DNA of 64,000 bases from Bibersteinia trehalosi (GCF_004346205.1 NZ_SMAM01000004.1:1-64000); one strand, 5' to 3'. Positions 34,882-42,684 are shown, counted from the first letter of the stretch. Notes: generated by a model from the sequence alone, not told the origin. Numbers and translations are program-made.

Positions 34882-35546
34882 CCGTCCACTCCACAAGCGG
34901 TCGGTTTTGCGTGATTTTCTGCAAATTGTTCACGCAAGATTGCTAAAAATTGGGCAGGTGGTTGTGATCCAGGGACAGCTACCTTGCCATCAATGACAAA
35001 AAACGGCACTGCCGTTACGCCAATTTGGCGGGCTAATTGCTCATCTGCATGAACCTGATCGACAAATTCATCAGTATCTAACATTTGTACGACTCGTTCG
35101 GCAGGAATACCAATGTCTGTTGCAAATTGGATAAGATTTTCACGGCTTGCTAAGGGCAGATTTTCAGTGAAATAGGCGTGAAACAGGCGTTCATTAATTT
35201 CTGCCCCCTTACCCAAACTTTCGGCTAATTTGGTTAAACGATGGGCATTAAAGGTATTCGTATTTTGCACCTTTTCGTAGTTCATCGCTAAACCTGCACC
35301 GCTGGCTAATTGCTCAATATGGCGAATCATCTCCATTGCATCAGCAGGTGTTTTGCCATATTTCATCTCAATTCGCCCTTGTGTGGTATTGGTGACTGTT
35401 TGTCCTGCGTGTGGATAGAGTTCAAAGGCTTTATGCTCAATTTCAACCGATTCAGCCTTTTCAAACTCGGCCAACGCTTGTTCTAAATAACGCTTACCAA
35501 TATAGCAAAATGGGCAAGCATAATCGGAATACATTTCAATTTTCAT
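34872..35546 (-). CDS. DsbA-family oxidoreductase, FrnE-like
   Basis: A 224-residue cytoplasmic thiol-disulfide oxidoreductase. The active site CPFC lies in YSDYACPFCYIGKRYLEQAL near residues 11-14 and the cis-Pro loop in GVTAVPFFVIDGK near 180. A second cysteine pair near the C-terminus (CGVDGC) resembles the extra redox motif of FrnE proteins. Lead gene of the esterase-AraC operon, expressed from the activator-type promoter at 35578-35641. Confidence 0.88.
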   Translation of the reverse strand: MKIEMYSDYACPFCYIGKRYLEQALAEFEKAESVEIEHKAFELYPHAGQTVTNTTQGRIEMKYGKTPADAMEMIRHIEQLASGAGLAMNYEKVQNTNTFNAHRLTKLAESLGKGAEINERLFHAYFTENLPLASRENLIQFATDIGIPAERVVQMLDTDEFVDQVHADEQLARQIGVTAVPFFVIDGKVAVPGSQPPAQFLAILREQFAENHAKPTACGVDGCY

Positions 35547-35577
35547 TTTGTGTCCTTGATGGGGGAAAAGTACGACT

Positions 35578-35641
35578 ATTTTAGGACGGTTTTGGTTACT
35601 TAGTTAGGCAGAAAGCGACAATAATTTAGCAAAAGACGACA
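35578..35641 (-). promoter_or_regulatory. Activator site and promoter of the FrnE-like operon
   Basis: On the minus strand TGTCGTCTTT (from 35641) recurs as TGTCGCTTTC 21 bp later, the AraC direct-repeat spacing. The -10 TAAAAT (35578-35583) begins 58 bp after the motif start. There is no -35 consensus. A 33-bp near-identical motif lies at 39705-39737 with exactly the same distance to its -10. Confidence 0.7.
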
Positions 35642-36562
35642 TTATACTTTATTTCTTTTGGCTTCAAGCATTTGCACGGTATCAAATAAACGTTGACGTA
35701 GCCATTTTTGAATGCGATCTTGATGAGTTCGCTCGTGCCAAGCCATCACTTTGGTGTAATGTTCTGCTTCAAAAGGTGGTGCTTTGATAATTAAGTCATC
35801 TTCTACGTGGATTAAATGTTCGGGAACAACGGCTAAATAATCACTTTGGCGCAGTAATTCGGGAATCAATGCAAAATTTTGTACAGAAACAGCTACTTTT
35901 CGTTGATAACCTAATGAATGTAATACTCTATCTGTTGCACCAGAAAATCCGCCTCCGAAAAATGATCCTAAAATAAAATGATATTGGCAGAAATTTTCTA
36001 ATGTCCACGCTTGTTGCAAAATAGGGTGGTTTTGTCGCATTGCACAGACATAATTTTCTTGATAGAGCGGTTTGTAATGTAGCTTTTCAGGTACAGCAAG
36101 GCTGGATAATAGGGCTAAATCTAATTCCCCTTTTTCTAGCATTGTCTCCATATCGTGATTTTGTAAGGTTAAAAATGCCGTTTTTACGTTAGGGGCAATT
36201 TGCTGTAATTGTTGTATAAATGGTACGCCAATGGCTCGGAATGCATTATCTGTAGCACCAATTTTTAATGTGATAGCTAATTCAGCGGGATTAAATTCAT
36301 TGGGTTGAACTAAGCTTTCTAATTCTTGCAAAATGCGTTTAAGGGGAGCGGCAAGTGTCATTGCACGGTCAGTCGGAATCATGCCATTTGATGTGCGAAT
36401 GAGCAATGGATCGGCAAAATAGAGACGCAAGCGGGCTAACATTCCGCTCACGGCTGGTTGAGTTAAAGCTAATCGTTCTGCCGCTCGTGTCACATTACGC
36501 TCTTCTAACAGGGCATTTAATGCTTTAAGTAAATTCAGGTCAAGGTTATTCAAATTTACCAT
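35642..36562 (-). CDS. LysR-family regulator (third of three), NodD/LeuO-like branch
   Basis: A 306-residue protein: HTH LNLLKALNALLEERNVTRAA, ERLALTQPAVSGMLARLRLY, then a substrate-binding domain. The ATG at 36562 has AAGGA at better spacing than the GTG at 36568. It is divergent from the lumazine-binding-like gene with two ATTAT/ATAAT dyads between them. Its stop codon abuts the activator motif of the downstream FrnE-like operon. Confidence 0.87.
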   Translation of the reverse strand: MVNLNNLDLNLLKALNALLEERNVTRAAERLALTQPAVSGMLARLRLYFADPLLIRTSNGMIPTDRAMTLAAPLKRILQELESLVQPNEFNPAELAITLKIGATDNAFRAIGVPFIQQLQQIAPNVKTAFLTLQNHDMETMLEKGELDLALLSSLAVPEKLHYKPLYQENYVCAMRQNHPILQQAWTLENFCQYHFILGSFFGGGFSGATDRVLHSLGYQRKVAVSVQNFALIPELLRQSDYLAVVPEHLIHVEDDLIIKAPPFEAEHYTKVMAWHERTHQDRIQKWLRQRLFDTVQMLEAKRNKV

Positions 36563-36629
36563 TATCACAAATCCTTATAATAATTATTCTTTTTCATAAT
36601 TTCTATTATAACCAATCTCAATCTATACT
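36561..36629 (+). promoter_or_regulatory. Tandem dyads and promoter of the lumazine-binding-like gene
   Basis: ATTAT-N11-ATAAT (36561-36581) and AATTAT-N8-ATAATT (36582-36601) are centred about 20 bp apart. The -10 TATACT (36624-36629) follows; the first dyad lies about 55 bp and the second 35 bp from it. This fits the recognition and activation sites of a LysR protein. Confidence 0.5.
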
Positions 36630-36676
36630 GCACGCCATCGTAATCAAGCGAAAAAATAATTTATAGGAGAACAATC

Positions 36677-37060
36677 ATGACAAAAACCACTTATACTCAA
36701 GATTACAAAGCCATTGAAGATTTATTATTAAATCAATATAGTGAAGGTGGTAAACAAGCAAACAGTGAAATAATGAAACCCGCTTTTGATGCTGTCGCTA
36801 CAATGTACAGTGTAGATGAAAAAGGCACATTGGCAGGAGGTGCAGTAACTGATACTCTTTTCCCAACTATTGATGATCACTTTAAACCATCAGAAAACCC
36901 TGTGGTTGCCATTGCTTATATTGATATTACAGGCACAGCGGCTTCCGCTCGTGTGGATACAGATAATCTCAGTGGCTATGGTTTTACCGATTATTTCAAT
37001 TTGTTGAAAGTAAATGGTAAATGGACGATTGTGAGTAAAATTTTCCACACTCATTATTAA
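36677..37060 (+). CDS. NTF2-like putative lumazine-binding protein
   Basis: A 127-residue protein with the cone-shaped SnoaL/NTF2 fold typical of Lumazine_bd_2 proteins: an N-terminal helix region (AIEDLLLNQYSEGGKQANSE), then strands PVVAIAYIDITGTAASARVD and FTDYFNLLKVNGKWTIVSKI. Family members bind small aromatics or hydrolyse/isomerise them; no catalytic assignment is possible. It is followed by a flavin-reductase-like gene. Confidence 0.7.
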   Translation: MTKTTYTQDYKAIEDLLLNQYSEGGKQANSEIMKPAFDAVATMYSVDEKGTLAGGAVTDTLFPTIDDHFKPSENPVVAIAYIDITGTAASARVDTDNLSGYGFTDYFNLLKVNGKWTIVSKIFHTHY

Positions 37061-37067
37061 TCATTAT

Positions 37068-37111
37068 ACAAGCGGTAAATTTTGCAGATTTTTTGCAAAA
37101 TAGCCGCTTGT
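37068..37111. repeat. Uptake-signal inverted pair
   Basis: ACAAGCGG (37068-37075) and CCGCTTGT (37104-37111) with ATTTTGCA/TGCAAAAT inner pairing. It forms a hairpin between the lumazine-binding-like and flavin-reductase-like genes and may act as a partial terminator. Confidence 0.7.
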
Positions 37112-37130
37112 TACGTTTCTAGGAGAAGAT

Positions 37131-37709
37131 ATGGCAATTAAACCTGTTGAAATTTCAAAATTCTATCGTTTGGTAAATCATGGGCCAACAGCAATGATTT
37201 CAGCCAAACATAACCGTATTGAAAATGTTATGTCCGCTTCGTGGGTGTGTGCATTAGATTTTGCACCGCAAGCGAAAATGATGATTGTGGTGGATAAAGC
37301 TGCTTATACCCGAACTTTAATTGAACAAAGTGGCTATTTTGCTGTACAGGTTCCAACAGTTGCTCAAGCAGAATTGGTTTTAGATATGGGCGAAAGCCGT
37401 AAGGAAAATCCACATAAATTGGATAATGTGCCACTATTTTATTTAGAGAATGTTGATATTCCGCTTGTTGAAGGTTGTGCGGCTTGGATTATCTGCCGAG
37501 TGATTGATGAACCACATAATCAGCAAGTACACGATTTATTTATTGGAGAAGTAATTTCGGCTTGGGCTGATGATCAAATGTTTGATAATGGACGGTGGAA
37601 ATTTGATGAACTGCCCGATGATCTAAAAACGTTGCACTATGTTGCAGGTGGACAATTCTATCAAATTGGTAAAGGCTTTAACTTAAGCCGTGGCCCCAAT
37701 GTGGAGTAG
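37131..37709 (+). CDS. Flavin reductase-like (FMN-binding split-barrel) protein
   Basis: A 192-residue protein of the flavin-reductase-like family: NHGPTAMISAKHNRIENVMS, WVCALDFAPQAKMMIVVDKA, then QSGYFAVQVPTVAQAE. Such proteins reduce FMN with NAD(P)H or bind FMN in two-component monooxygenases. It could supply FMNH2 to the LLM monooxygenase at 24774, but that is inference. It ends directly against a converging transporter gene. Confidence 0.78.
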   Translation: MAIKPVEISKFYRLVNHGPTAMISAKHNRIENVMSASWVCALDFAPQAKMMIVVDKAAYTRTLIEQSGYFAVQVPTVAQAELVLDMGESRKENPHKLDNVPLFYLENVDIPLVEGCAAWIICRVIDEPHNQQVHDLFIGEVISAWADDQMFDNGRWKFDELPDDLKTLHYVAGGQFYQIGKGFNLSRGPNVE

Positions 37710-38579
37710 TTATTTTTGTCTCATCACATTTAGGCGGTAAATGAGCAAAGCGGATAAAACAAAAGTACTTCCCATTATTTTCGTTGTAGATAAGTTTTCT
37801 GCCATAAAGAGCGTACTGAGCAATAGCGTCCATACAGGTTCTAAAATCATAATTAGTGCCCCATTGCCTAAGTCGCTAAGCTTTTGTCCCCATGTTTGCA
37901 ATAAAAAGCGAGCATTCGTCCCGATAAGTACACTTAATGTGAGCCAAAGCCAGGTTGGTGAACTAATTTGAGTGGGAAATGTTTCAAATAGTGCAGAATA
38001 GATGCTGGCAGATATTGCTACCATACTGAGTTGAATAGTCGTTAATGCCAATACGGGAAGATGTTGTGCATAACGACTATTTAGCACAAATTGCACAGCT
38101 GCCCAAAATGCAGTAAATAAAAAGAAGAGGGTATCTAACTGAAACCCCGATTGCTCTGTACCATTATTGGCAAGCAAATACATTCCGATAATTGCCGATG
38201 GTAATGCAAACCAAAAACGTCGTATTGGGCGTTGGCGATATAATCCCCATGCAATTAAGGGAGCGGCAAGCATTGCTAAGCTCAGTAAAAATGCACCTTT
38301 TCCGAGTTCTGTGGTGTATTTGACTCCCATCACCCAAAAGAATAGATATAAACAAAATGATAGCCCGACGAATACAGCATATCGCCATTGTTGGCGATTG
38401 AGAGATTTAAGTTGTGGTAAAGCAAAAGGCAGAAAAAGTAGGGTAGCGAAAGAAAAACGTAAAGCAATAAAAGCCACTGCGGGCAGTTCTACTATGGCAT
38501 TCTTGGAAAATAACCAACCGAATGCTGCGGTAAGGGTAGCTAGTAAAAGTAACCATTCACCATGATATTTTTGCATCAT
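37710..38579 (-). CDS. DMT-superfamily (EamA) transporter
   Basis: A 289-residue inner-membrane permease with about ten hydrophobic helices in two EamA repeats (LLLATLTAAFGWLFSKNAIV; then ALTTIQLSMVAISASIYSAL and ILEPVWTLLLSTLFMAENLS). Such proteins export metabolites or drugs. The start at 38579 has AAGGA 6 nt upstream; the ATG at 38585 would leave no spacing. Confidence 0.85.
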   Translation of the reverse strand: MMQKYHGEWLLLLATLTAAFGWLFSKNAIVELPAVAFIALRFSFATLLFLPFALPQLKSLNRQQWRYAVFVGLSFCLYLFFWVMGVKYTTELGKGAFLLSLAMLAAPLIAWGLYRQRPIRRFWFALPSAIIGMYLLANNGTEQSGFQLDTLFFLFTAFWAAVQFVLNSRYAQHLPVLALTTIQLSMVAISASIYSALFETFPTQISSPTWLWLTLSVLIGTNARFLLQTWGQKLSDLGNGALIMILEPVWTLLLSTLFMAENLSTTKIMGSTFVLSALLIYRLNVMRQK

Positions 38580-38596
38580 AAACATTCCTTAAAAAT

Positions 38597-38626
38597 TACC
38601 GCACTTTCCCGTAGAAAAGTGCGGTA
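38597..38626. terminator. Haemophilus-type uptake-signal inverted pair
   Basis: ACCGCACTT (38598-38606) and AAGTGCGGT (38617-38625) form a 9-11-bp stem. These are the Hin-subtype core, whereas the rest of the window mainly carries the ACAAGCGGT subtype. It lies after the MBL gene and before the transporter, both on the minus strand. Confidence 0.75.
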
Positions 38627-38630
38627 AAAA

Positions 38631-39644
38631 CTATTGACGAATAGGGCGATACTCTACGGGAATCCAACGATAACCACCGTCTTTTTCTACTCGTAGATGA
38701 CCTAATCCAGGGAACGGCAAATGAGCTCCTGCCACTAAAATTTCACGTTTTGCAATTTCAGGTAGCGCATTTAAACGACTTTTACGAGCAGAAATAGAAT
38801 CTGCATCAAAATCTACTGCCACCTCTGGGTGAGCCATTTGAATAGCGTGGTTATGGATTAAATCTCCCCATACCAACATTGTTTCGCCTTTTGAGGTAAA
38901 CTCAAAACCGTTATGTCCTAAGGTATGCCCATGCAATGGAATGGATTTAACGCCTGGAATGACCTCCTCGCCAGAATCATAGTATTTCACTTGATTATCA
39001 GCTAAATAAGGCGCTGCTGCTTCTCTTGCCCAAGCGACAAACGGTTTAGCATTATCAGAGAGTTTTTCTTCTGGGGTATCAAGCCAAAATGCTTTTTCTT
39101 GGTTAGACAGATAAATTGTTGCATTTGGAAAGACTTTTTTACCCTCTACGGTTACACCACTAAAATGATCAGCGTGCATATGAGTTGGTAGGATAGTGTC
39201 AATTTGCTCAGCTTTATAGCCAGCTGCTTCAAGGCTGGCAATCAGCATTCCTTTTTCATCAACAAAAATTGGATCTTGCACATCACCTTTACCTGCATCA
39301 ATAAGGATTAAGTTGTCCCCAGTATTGACTAAAAACGCAATGATTGCTGTATCTACTCCACCAGTAGCGGTTTTAGGGCTAAATTTGTGCTCAATTAAGG
39401 TATCAAGTTCTGCTTTGCTTAATTTTGAGTAATTTGCAAATAAAGTACTATCAAGCGATGCCGCTCCATCATAAAGTGCGGTTACCTCAAAATCCCCTAA
39501 CATCACACGGAAATATCCAGGAACTTGGGTTAATTGCATAGGTACAGGATTTTTCGCAGGAATATGTACAGGGTGTGCAGAGAGGTTCGGGGTAATAAAA
39601 GAAATGCAGGCAGAGATTGCCAAAGTTAATAATGTTTTGTTCAT
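38631..39644 (-). CDS. Secreted MBL-fold hydrolase
   Basis: A 337-residue protein with signal peptide MNKTLLTLAISACISFITPN ending near LSA|HPVH. The HxHxDH motif is THMHADHFSG, further ligands are in HGHTLGHN and VWGDLIHNH, and a C-terminal His lies in GAHLPFPGLGHLR. It is a close paralogue of the divergent gene at 39900. Similar periplasmic MBL enzymes include lactonase or quorum-quenching types; the substrate here is unknown. Expression is predicted from the AraC-type motif at 39705. Confidence 0.82.
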   Translation of the reverse strand: MNKTLLTLAISACISFITPNLSAHPVHIPAKNPVPMQLTQVPGYFRVMLGDFEVTALYDGAASLDSTLFANYSKLSKAELDTLIEHKFSPKTATGGVDTAIIAFLVNTGDNLILIDAGKGDVQDPIFVDEKGMLIASLEAAGYKAEQIDTILPTHMHADHFSGVTVEGKKVFPNATIYLSNQEKAFWLDTPEEKLSDNAKPFVAWAREAAAPYLADNQVKYYDSGEEVIPGVKSIPLHGHTLGHNGFEFTSKGETMLVWGDLIHNHAIQMAHPEVAVDFDADSISARKSRLNALPEIAKREILVAGAHLPFPGLGHLRVEKDGGYRWIPVEYRPIRQ

Positions 39645-39673
39645 AAAAAGTCCTTAATAATAAAAGTGGTGGT

Positions 39674-39737
39674 ATTTTAGGGTAACTTTTTACAGGGTGT
39701 TACACAGAAAGCGACAAGTATTTAGCAAAAGACGACA
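39674..39737 (-). promoter_or_regulatory. Activator site and promoter of the secreted MBL gene
   Basis: The 33-bp motif at 39705-39737 (on the minus strand TGTCGTCTTTTGCTAAAT, then TTGTCGCTTTCTG) is nearly identical to that at 35609-35641. The -10 TAAAAT (39674-39679) is again 58 bp from the motif start. TTAGCAAAA/TTTTGCTAA (39722-39730 / 39738-39746) also forms a dyad here. Confidence 0.7.
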
Positions 39738-39789
39738 TTTTGCTAACAAGGGGAGATTGAATGCGAATGTCATAGCAAGCTCGCTATTC

Positions 39790-39854
39790 TTGCAAAATCA
39801 GCAAAACTGATTTGCTGTTTTCTTTATTTTTCAGAAAAAATTTCTCCCTATAAT
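39790..39854 (+). promoter_or_regulatory. LysR-type operator and promoter of the second secreted MBL gene
   Basis: TTGCAAAATCAGCAA (39790-39804) is a perfect TTGC-N7-GCAA dyad centred 54.5 bp from TATAAT (39849-39854), identical in geometry to the 18098 and 19865 promoters. Confidence 0.68.
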
Positions 39855-39899
39855 GCCGCCCAACGAAACGCATAGGGCGTTTCTTTATTGGAGAAAATT

Positions 39900-40907
39900 A
39901 TGAAATTATCAACTGTAATGAAAGCATTAGTTGCAGCCGCTGTGATGGCAAGCCCTGTGGCTTTTGCACACGGTACACACGCTGTACACCAACCAAAAGA
40001 AAATATCGTGGCACAAAAACGTACTCAAGTAGATGGTTACTACCGTATGATGATTGGCGATTATGAAGTTACCGCACTTTATGATGGCTATCTCTCTATC
40101 GGTGCACCTGTTTACCAAGAATTTACCAAACTGACTAAACAAGAGTTAGATGATTTAATTTCAGGGCAATTCCGCCCAATGTTGGCTGATGGTGGTGTGC
40201 AAACTGCGGTAACGGGTTACTTAATCAATACAGGCAAAAACTTAGTCTTGCTTGATGCGGGTTCGGGCGATGTGTTTGATGATAAAGTGGGGAAATTAAC
40301 AGAGAGCTTAATTAAAGCAGGTTATCGCCCTGAGCAAGTGGATACTATTATTCCAACGCATTTACACTTTGACCATTTCAGTGGGGTTACTCGCAATGAC
40401 AAAATGGAATTTCCTAATGCCACTGTCTATATCGCTAACCAAGAGAAAGCATTTTGGTTAGATACGCCTATCAAAGAGATGCCAGAGCATACGCAAAAAT
40501 ATGCACAATGGACACGTGATGCCGTTGCACCTTATGCCGCCGCAGGACAAGTGAAATACTATGATTTAGGTGATGAGATCATTCCGAATTTCAAATCCGT
40601 TGCGACAACTGGGCATACACCGGGGCATAGCAGTGTAGAAGTGAGCTCAAAAGGTGAAACACTGTTTGTCTGGGGTGATTTATTACATAATCACGCATTG
40701 CAACTGCCAGAGCCAGACGTTGCAGCAGAATTTGACGTAGATTCATCAGCGGCAAGAAAAGCACGTGTTGATATGCTACCTCAATTAGCCGAACGCAAAG
40801 TATGGATTGCAGGGGCACACTTGCCATTCCCGGGATTGGGGCATTTACGCAAAGAATCCAAAGGCTTCTCTTGGGTGCCGATTGAGTATATTCCATTGGA
40901 ATATTAA
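39900..40907 (+). CDS. Secreted MBL-fold hydrolase, paralogue of the divergent gene
   Basis: A 335-residue protein with signal peptide MKLSTVMKALVAAAVMASPV, cleaved near AFA|HGTH. Metal motif THLHFDHFSG (near 142), then TTGHTPGHS, VWGDLLHNH and GAHLPFPGLGHLRKES. It shares most of its length with the gene at 38631, so the pair arose by duplication. The ATG has GGAG 6 nt upstream; the TTG at 39888 is not needed. The two copies are placed under different regulators. Confidence 0.83.
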   Translation: MKLSTVMKALVAAAVMASPVAFAHGTHAVHQPKENIVAQKRTQVDGYYRMMIGDYEVTALYDGYLSIGAPVYQEFTKLTKQELDDLISGQFRPMLADGGVQTAVTGYLINTGKNLVLLDAGSGDVFDDKVGKLTESLIKAGYRPEQVDTIIPTHLHFDHFSGVTRNDKMEFPNATVYIANQEKAFWLDTPIKEMPEHTQKYAQWTRDAVAPYAAAGQVKYYDLGDEIIPNFKSVATTGHTPGHSSVEVSSKGETLFVWGDLLHNHALQLPEPDVAAEFDVDSSAARKARVDMLPQLAERKVWIAGAHLPFPGLGHLRKESKGFSWVPIEYIPLEY

Positions 40908-40942
40908 TTTTCGTTTTGCGTAGCGGAAAACGATAAGAGTTT

Positions 40943-41770
40943 TTACCACCAACTTGAAGGAAATTCGGGTTGGTGGTTTTTATTACGCATTAATCCATCT
41001 TTTACTTTATGAAATTCTCTTTTTGCTGCTTGATAACCGATCTGGAAAATCTCCTGCTGGCGTTTATCAGATATTTCAAAGGTATTATATTGTACGATTT
41101 TTTCAGGATTGATAAGCCAATCACATAAGCGATTTTGCATAGCCGCATTTTGCGCCATCATAATATCAATCGCGCGCCACGCTACTTGCGGTAACAATGC
41201 AAACTCTTTCGCTGATTTATAATCCGCCCCTCTATCTAAATTGACACCAATTAAATAATCACACCGCCCTTGAATGACATTTACTGGAAAATTATTCAAA
41301 ATACCACCATCACTATATATCTCGCCTTCTACCTTAACTGGAGAAAAGATTCCAGGAAAAGCACAAGAAGCAACTACCGCTTCTTTTATTTTGGTATGAC
41401 GTCCAAAAATTTTACTTCTCCCTGTTTCCATATTAGTTGCAGAAATATAGAGCTCTTTCGCTAAATCCCCTAAACACATTTCACCAAAGATATTATCTAA
41501 ATACACCATAAATTTATCGGCATTAAATAACCCACTTTTTACCAGAGATAAATGGTTCACATTAAATAGATTCACCGAACGAAAAAATGCCAAAATTTCG
41601 TCAGGGCTTTTACCAAGTGCATACAAGCTACCTACAATCGCTCCGGCACTTGTCCCAGATATGATTTGAATATCAATCTGTTGTTCCTGCAAAAATTTCA
41701 ACACGCCTGCGTGAGCTAAACCTTTATGCCCACCACCAGAAAGTGCTAAGCCTATTGTTTTGTTCACCAT
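40943..41770 (-). CDS. Patatin-like phospholipase
   Basis: A 275-residue serine lipid acyl hydrolase, cytoplasmic, similar to RssA-type proteins. The oxyanion hole is LALSGGGHKGLAHAGV, the nucleophile is in GTSAG near residue 43, and the dyad Asp is in YSDGGILNNFP near 150. GAGGG lies 5 nt before the ATG at 41770; the ATG at 41788 is less well placed. The last codons double as a terminator stem for the opposite gene. Confidence 0.88.
   Translation of the reverse strand: MVNKTIGLALSGGGHKGLAHAGVLKFLQEQQIDIQIISGTSAGAIVGSLYALGKSPDEILAFFRSVNLFNVNHLSLVKSGLFNADKFMVYLDNIFGEMCLGDLAKELYISATNMETGRSKIFGRHTKIKEAVVASCAFPGIFSPVKVEGEIYSDGGILNNFPVNVIQGRCDYLIGVNLDRGADYKSAKEFALLPQVAWRAIDIMMAQNAAMQNRLCDWLINPEKIVQYNTFEISDKRQQEIFQIGYQAAKREFHKVKDGLMRNKNHQPEFPSSWW
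40945..40982 (+). terminator. Terminator overlapping the end of the patatin gene
   Basis: ACCACCAAC (40945-40953) and GTTGGTGGT (40969-40977) form a 9-bp perfect stem followed by TTTTT on the plus strand. It ends the MBL transcript while lying inside the last codons of the converging patatin gene. Confidence 0.8.
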
Positions 41771-41806
41771 TTTTACCCTCGTTTCCATTCAAGTTCACAA
41801 TAAAAT

Positions 41807-41862
41807 ACAAGCGGTTCGATTTTTCAATTTTTTTGCAAAAAAATGCTAATTTTAAACCGCTT
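41807..41862 (-). repeat. Uptake-signal inverted pair after mgtC-like gene
   Basis: ACAAGCGGT (41807-41815) pairs with AACCGCTT (41855-41862), with the TTTTTTTGCAAAAAAA tail between. It probably ends the MgtC-like transcript. Confidence 0.65.
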
Positions 41863-42589
41863 AATCCATAACGTATTTCACTTCAATATTATGTAAGCCT
41901 TCCAATACTTTTAGATCTCGGTAGATATGATAAGACGAGTTTTCTTCTGGCGTTTTAGCATTAATTGTAATACTTAATATATTGTCTTGTTCTCGCTCTT
42001 TAATATTCAGCGAACTTACTGTGCAATCATTTGCATCAAGTGTATCTAAGATAGGTTGAAGATGATCAAGATCTTTCAATTCTAATTGTACTCGAAGCCG
42101 CTCAATCTTATCTTGCTTACGAATATGTCGTGTAATCATTGAGCTGTATTTCAAAATAAAAAACATAGCAACAGTCACAATAATGACGGCTTGATAAAAA
42201 CCTGCGCCAATAGAAATTCCAACTGCGGCGGCAGCCCAAATCATCGCAGCGGTGGTAATACCTGAAACGACATCATTGGTGCGATGCATAATTACACCTG
42301 TGCCGATAAAGCCTATACCACTAATAACTTGAGCAGCAAGCCGCATAGGATCGGTTCTAATATTATCTGACAACGCCGCATAATACTCTGCAGCTTGAAT
42401 AGATACTATAGTGAGCAAACATGTAGTGACGGAAATAATCATACAGGTTTTAATTCCGACCGGCTTACGTTTTTTCTCACGTTCTAAGCCTATTAGGCTT
42501 CCTAAAAAACAAGCAAGACAAAGCTTAATTAATGTATTGTAATCAAAGTTCGCTAAGGTTCTTGTGATTGAATAAAGAAGATCGTCCAT
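41861..42589 (-). CDS. MgtC/SapB-family membrane protein
   Basis: A 242-residue inner-membrane protein. The N-terminal MgtC domain has several helices with LGSLIGLEREKKRKPVGIKT, the RLAAQVISGIGFIGTGVIMH signature and GITTAAMIWAAAAVGISIGA. The C-terminal about 90 residues form a soluble ACT-like tail. MgtC proteins modulate F1Fo ATP synthase or Mg2+ and acid tolerance in pathogens. It lies immediately downstream of the atp operon on the same strand, beyond that operon's terminator. The ATG at 42589 avoids a reading through the uptake-signal sequence. Confidence 0.85.
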   Translation of the reverse strand: MDDLLYSITRTLANFDYNTLIKLCLACFLGSLIGLEREKKRKPVGIKTCMIISVTTCLLTIVSIQAAEYYAALSDNIRTDPMRLAAQVISGIGFIGTGVIMHRTNDVVSGITTAAMIWAAAAVGISIGAGFYQAVIIVTVAMFFILKYSSMITRHIRKQDKIERLRVQLELKDLDHLQPILDTLDANDCTVSSLNIKEREQDNILSITINAKTPEENSSYHIYRDLKVLEGLHNIEVKYVMD

Positions 42590-42635
42590 CGAAAAATTTC
42601 TCTTTACAAGCGGTTGATTTTGAATAATTTTTTGC

Positions 42636-42670
42636 AAAAATAAACCCCACGCATAGCATGCATGGGGTTT
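42636..42670 (-). terminator. Terminator of the atp operon
   Basis: AAACCCCA (42642-42649) and TGGGGTTT (42663-42670) form an 8-bp stem with further pairing at GCATGC. On the minus strand ATTTTTG follows. Confidence 0.85.
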
Positions 42671-42684
42671 AACCATTTTATTTA

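Noticed and set aside
38631-40907. Class B beta-lactamases conferring resistance
   Set aside because: The genes have the MBL fold but the spacing and extra motifs (GAHLPFPGLGHLR) differ from true metallo-beta-lactamases.
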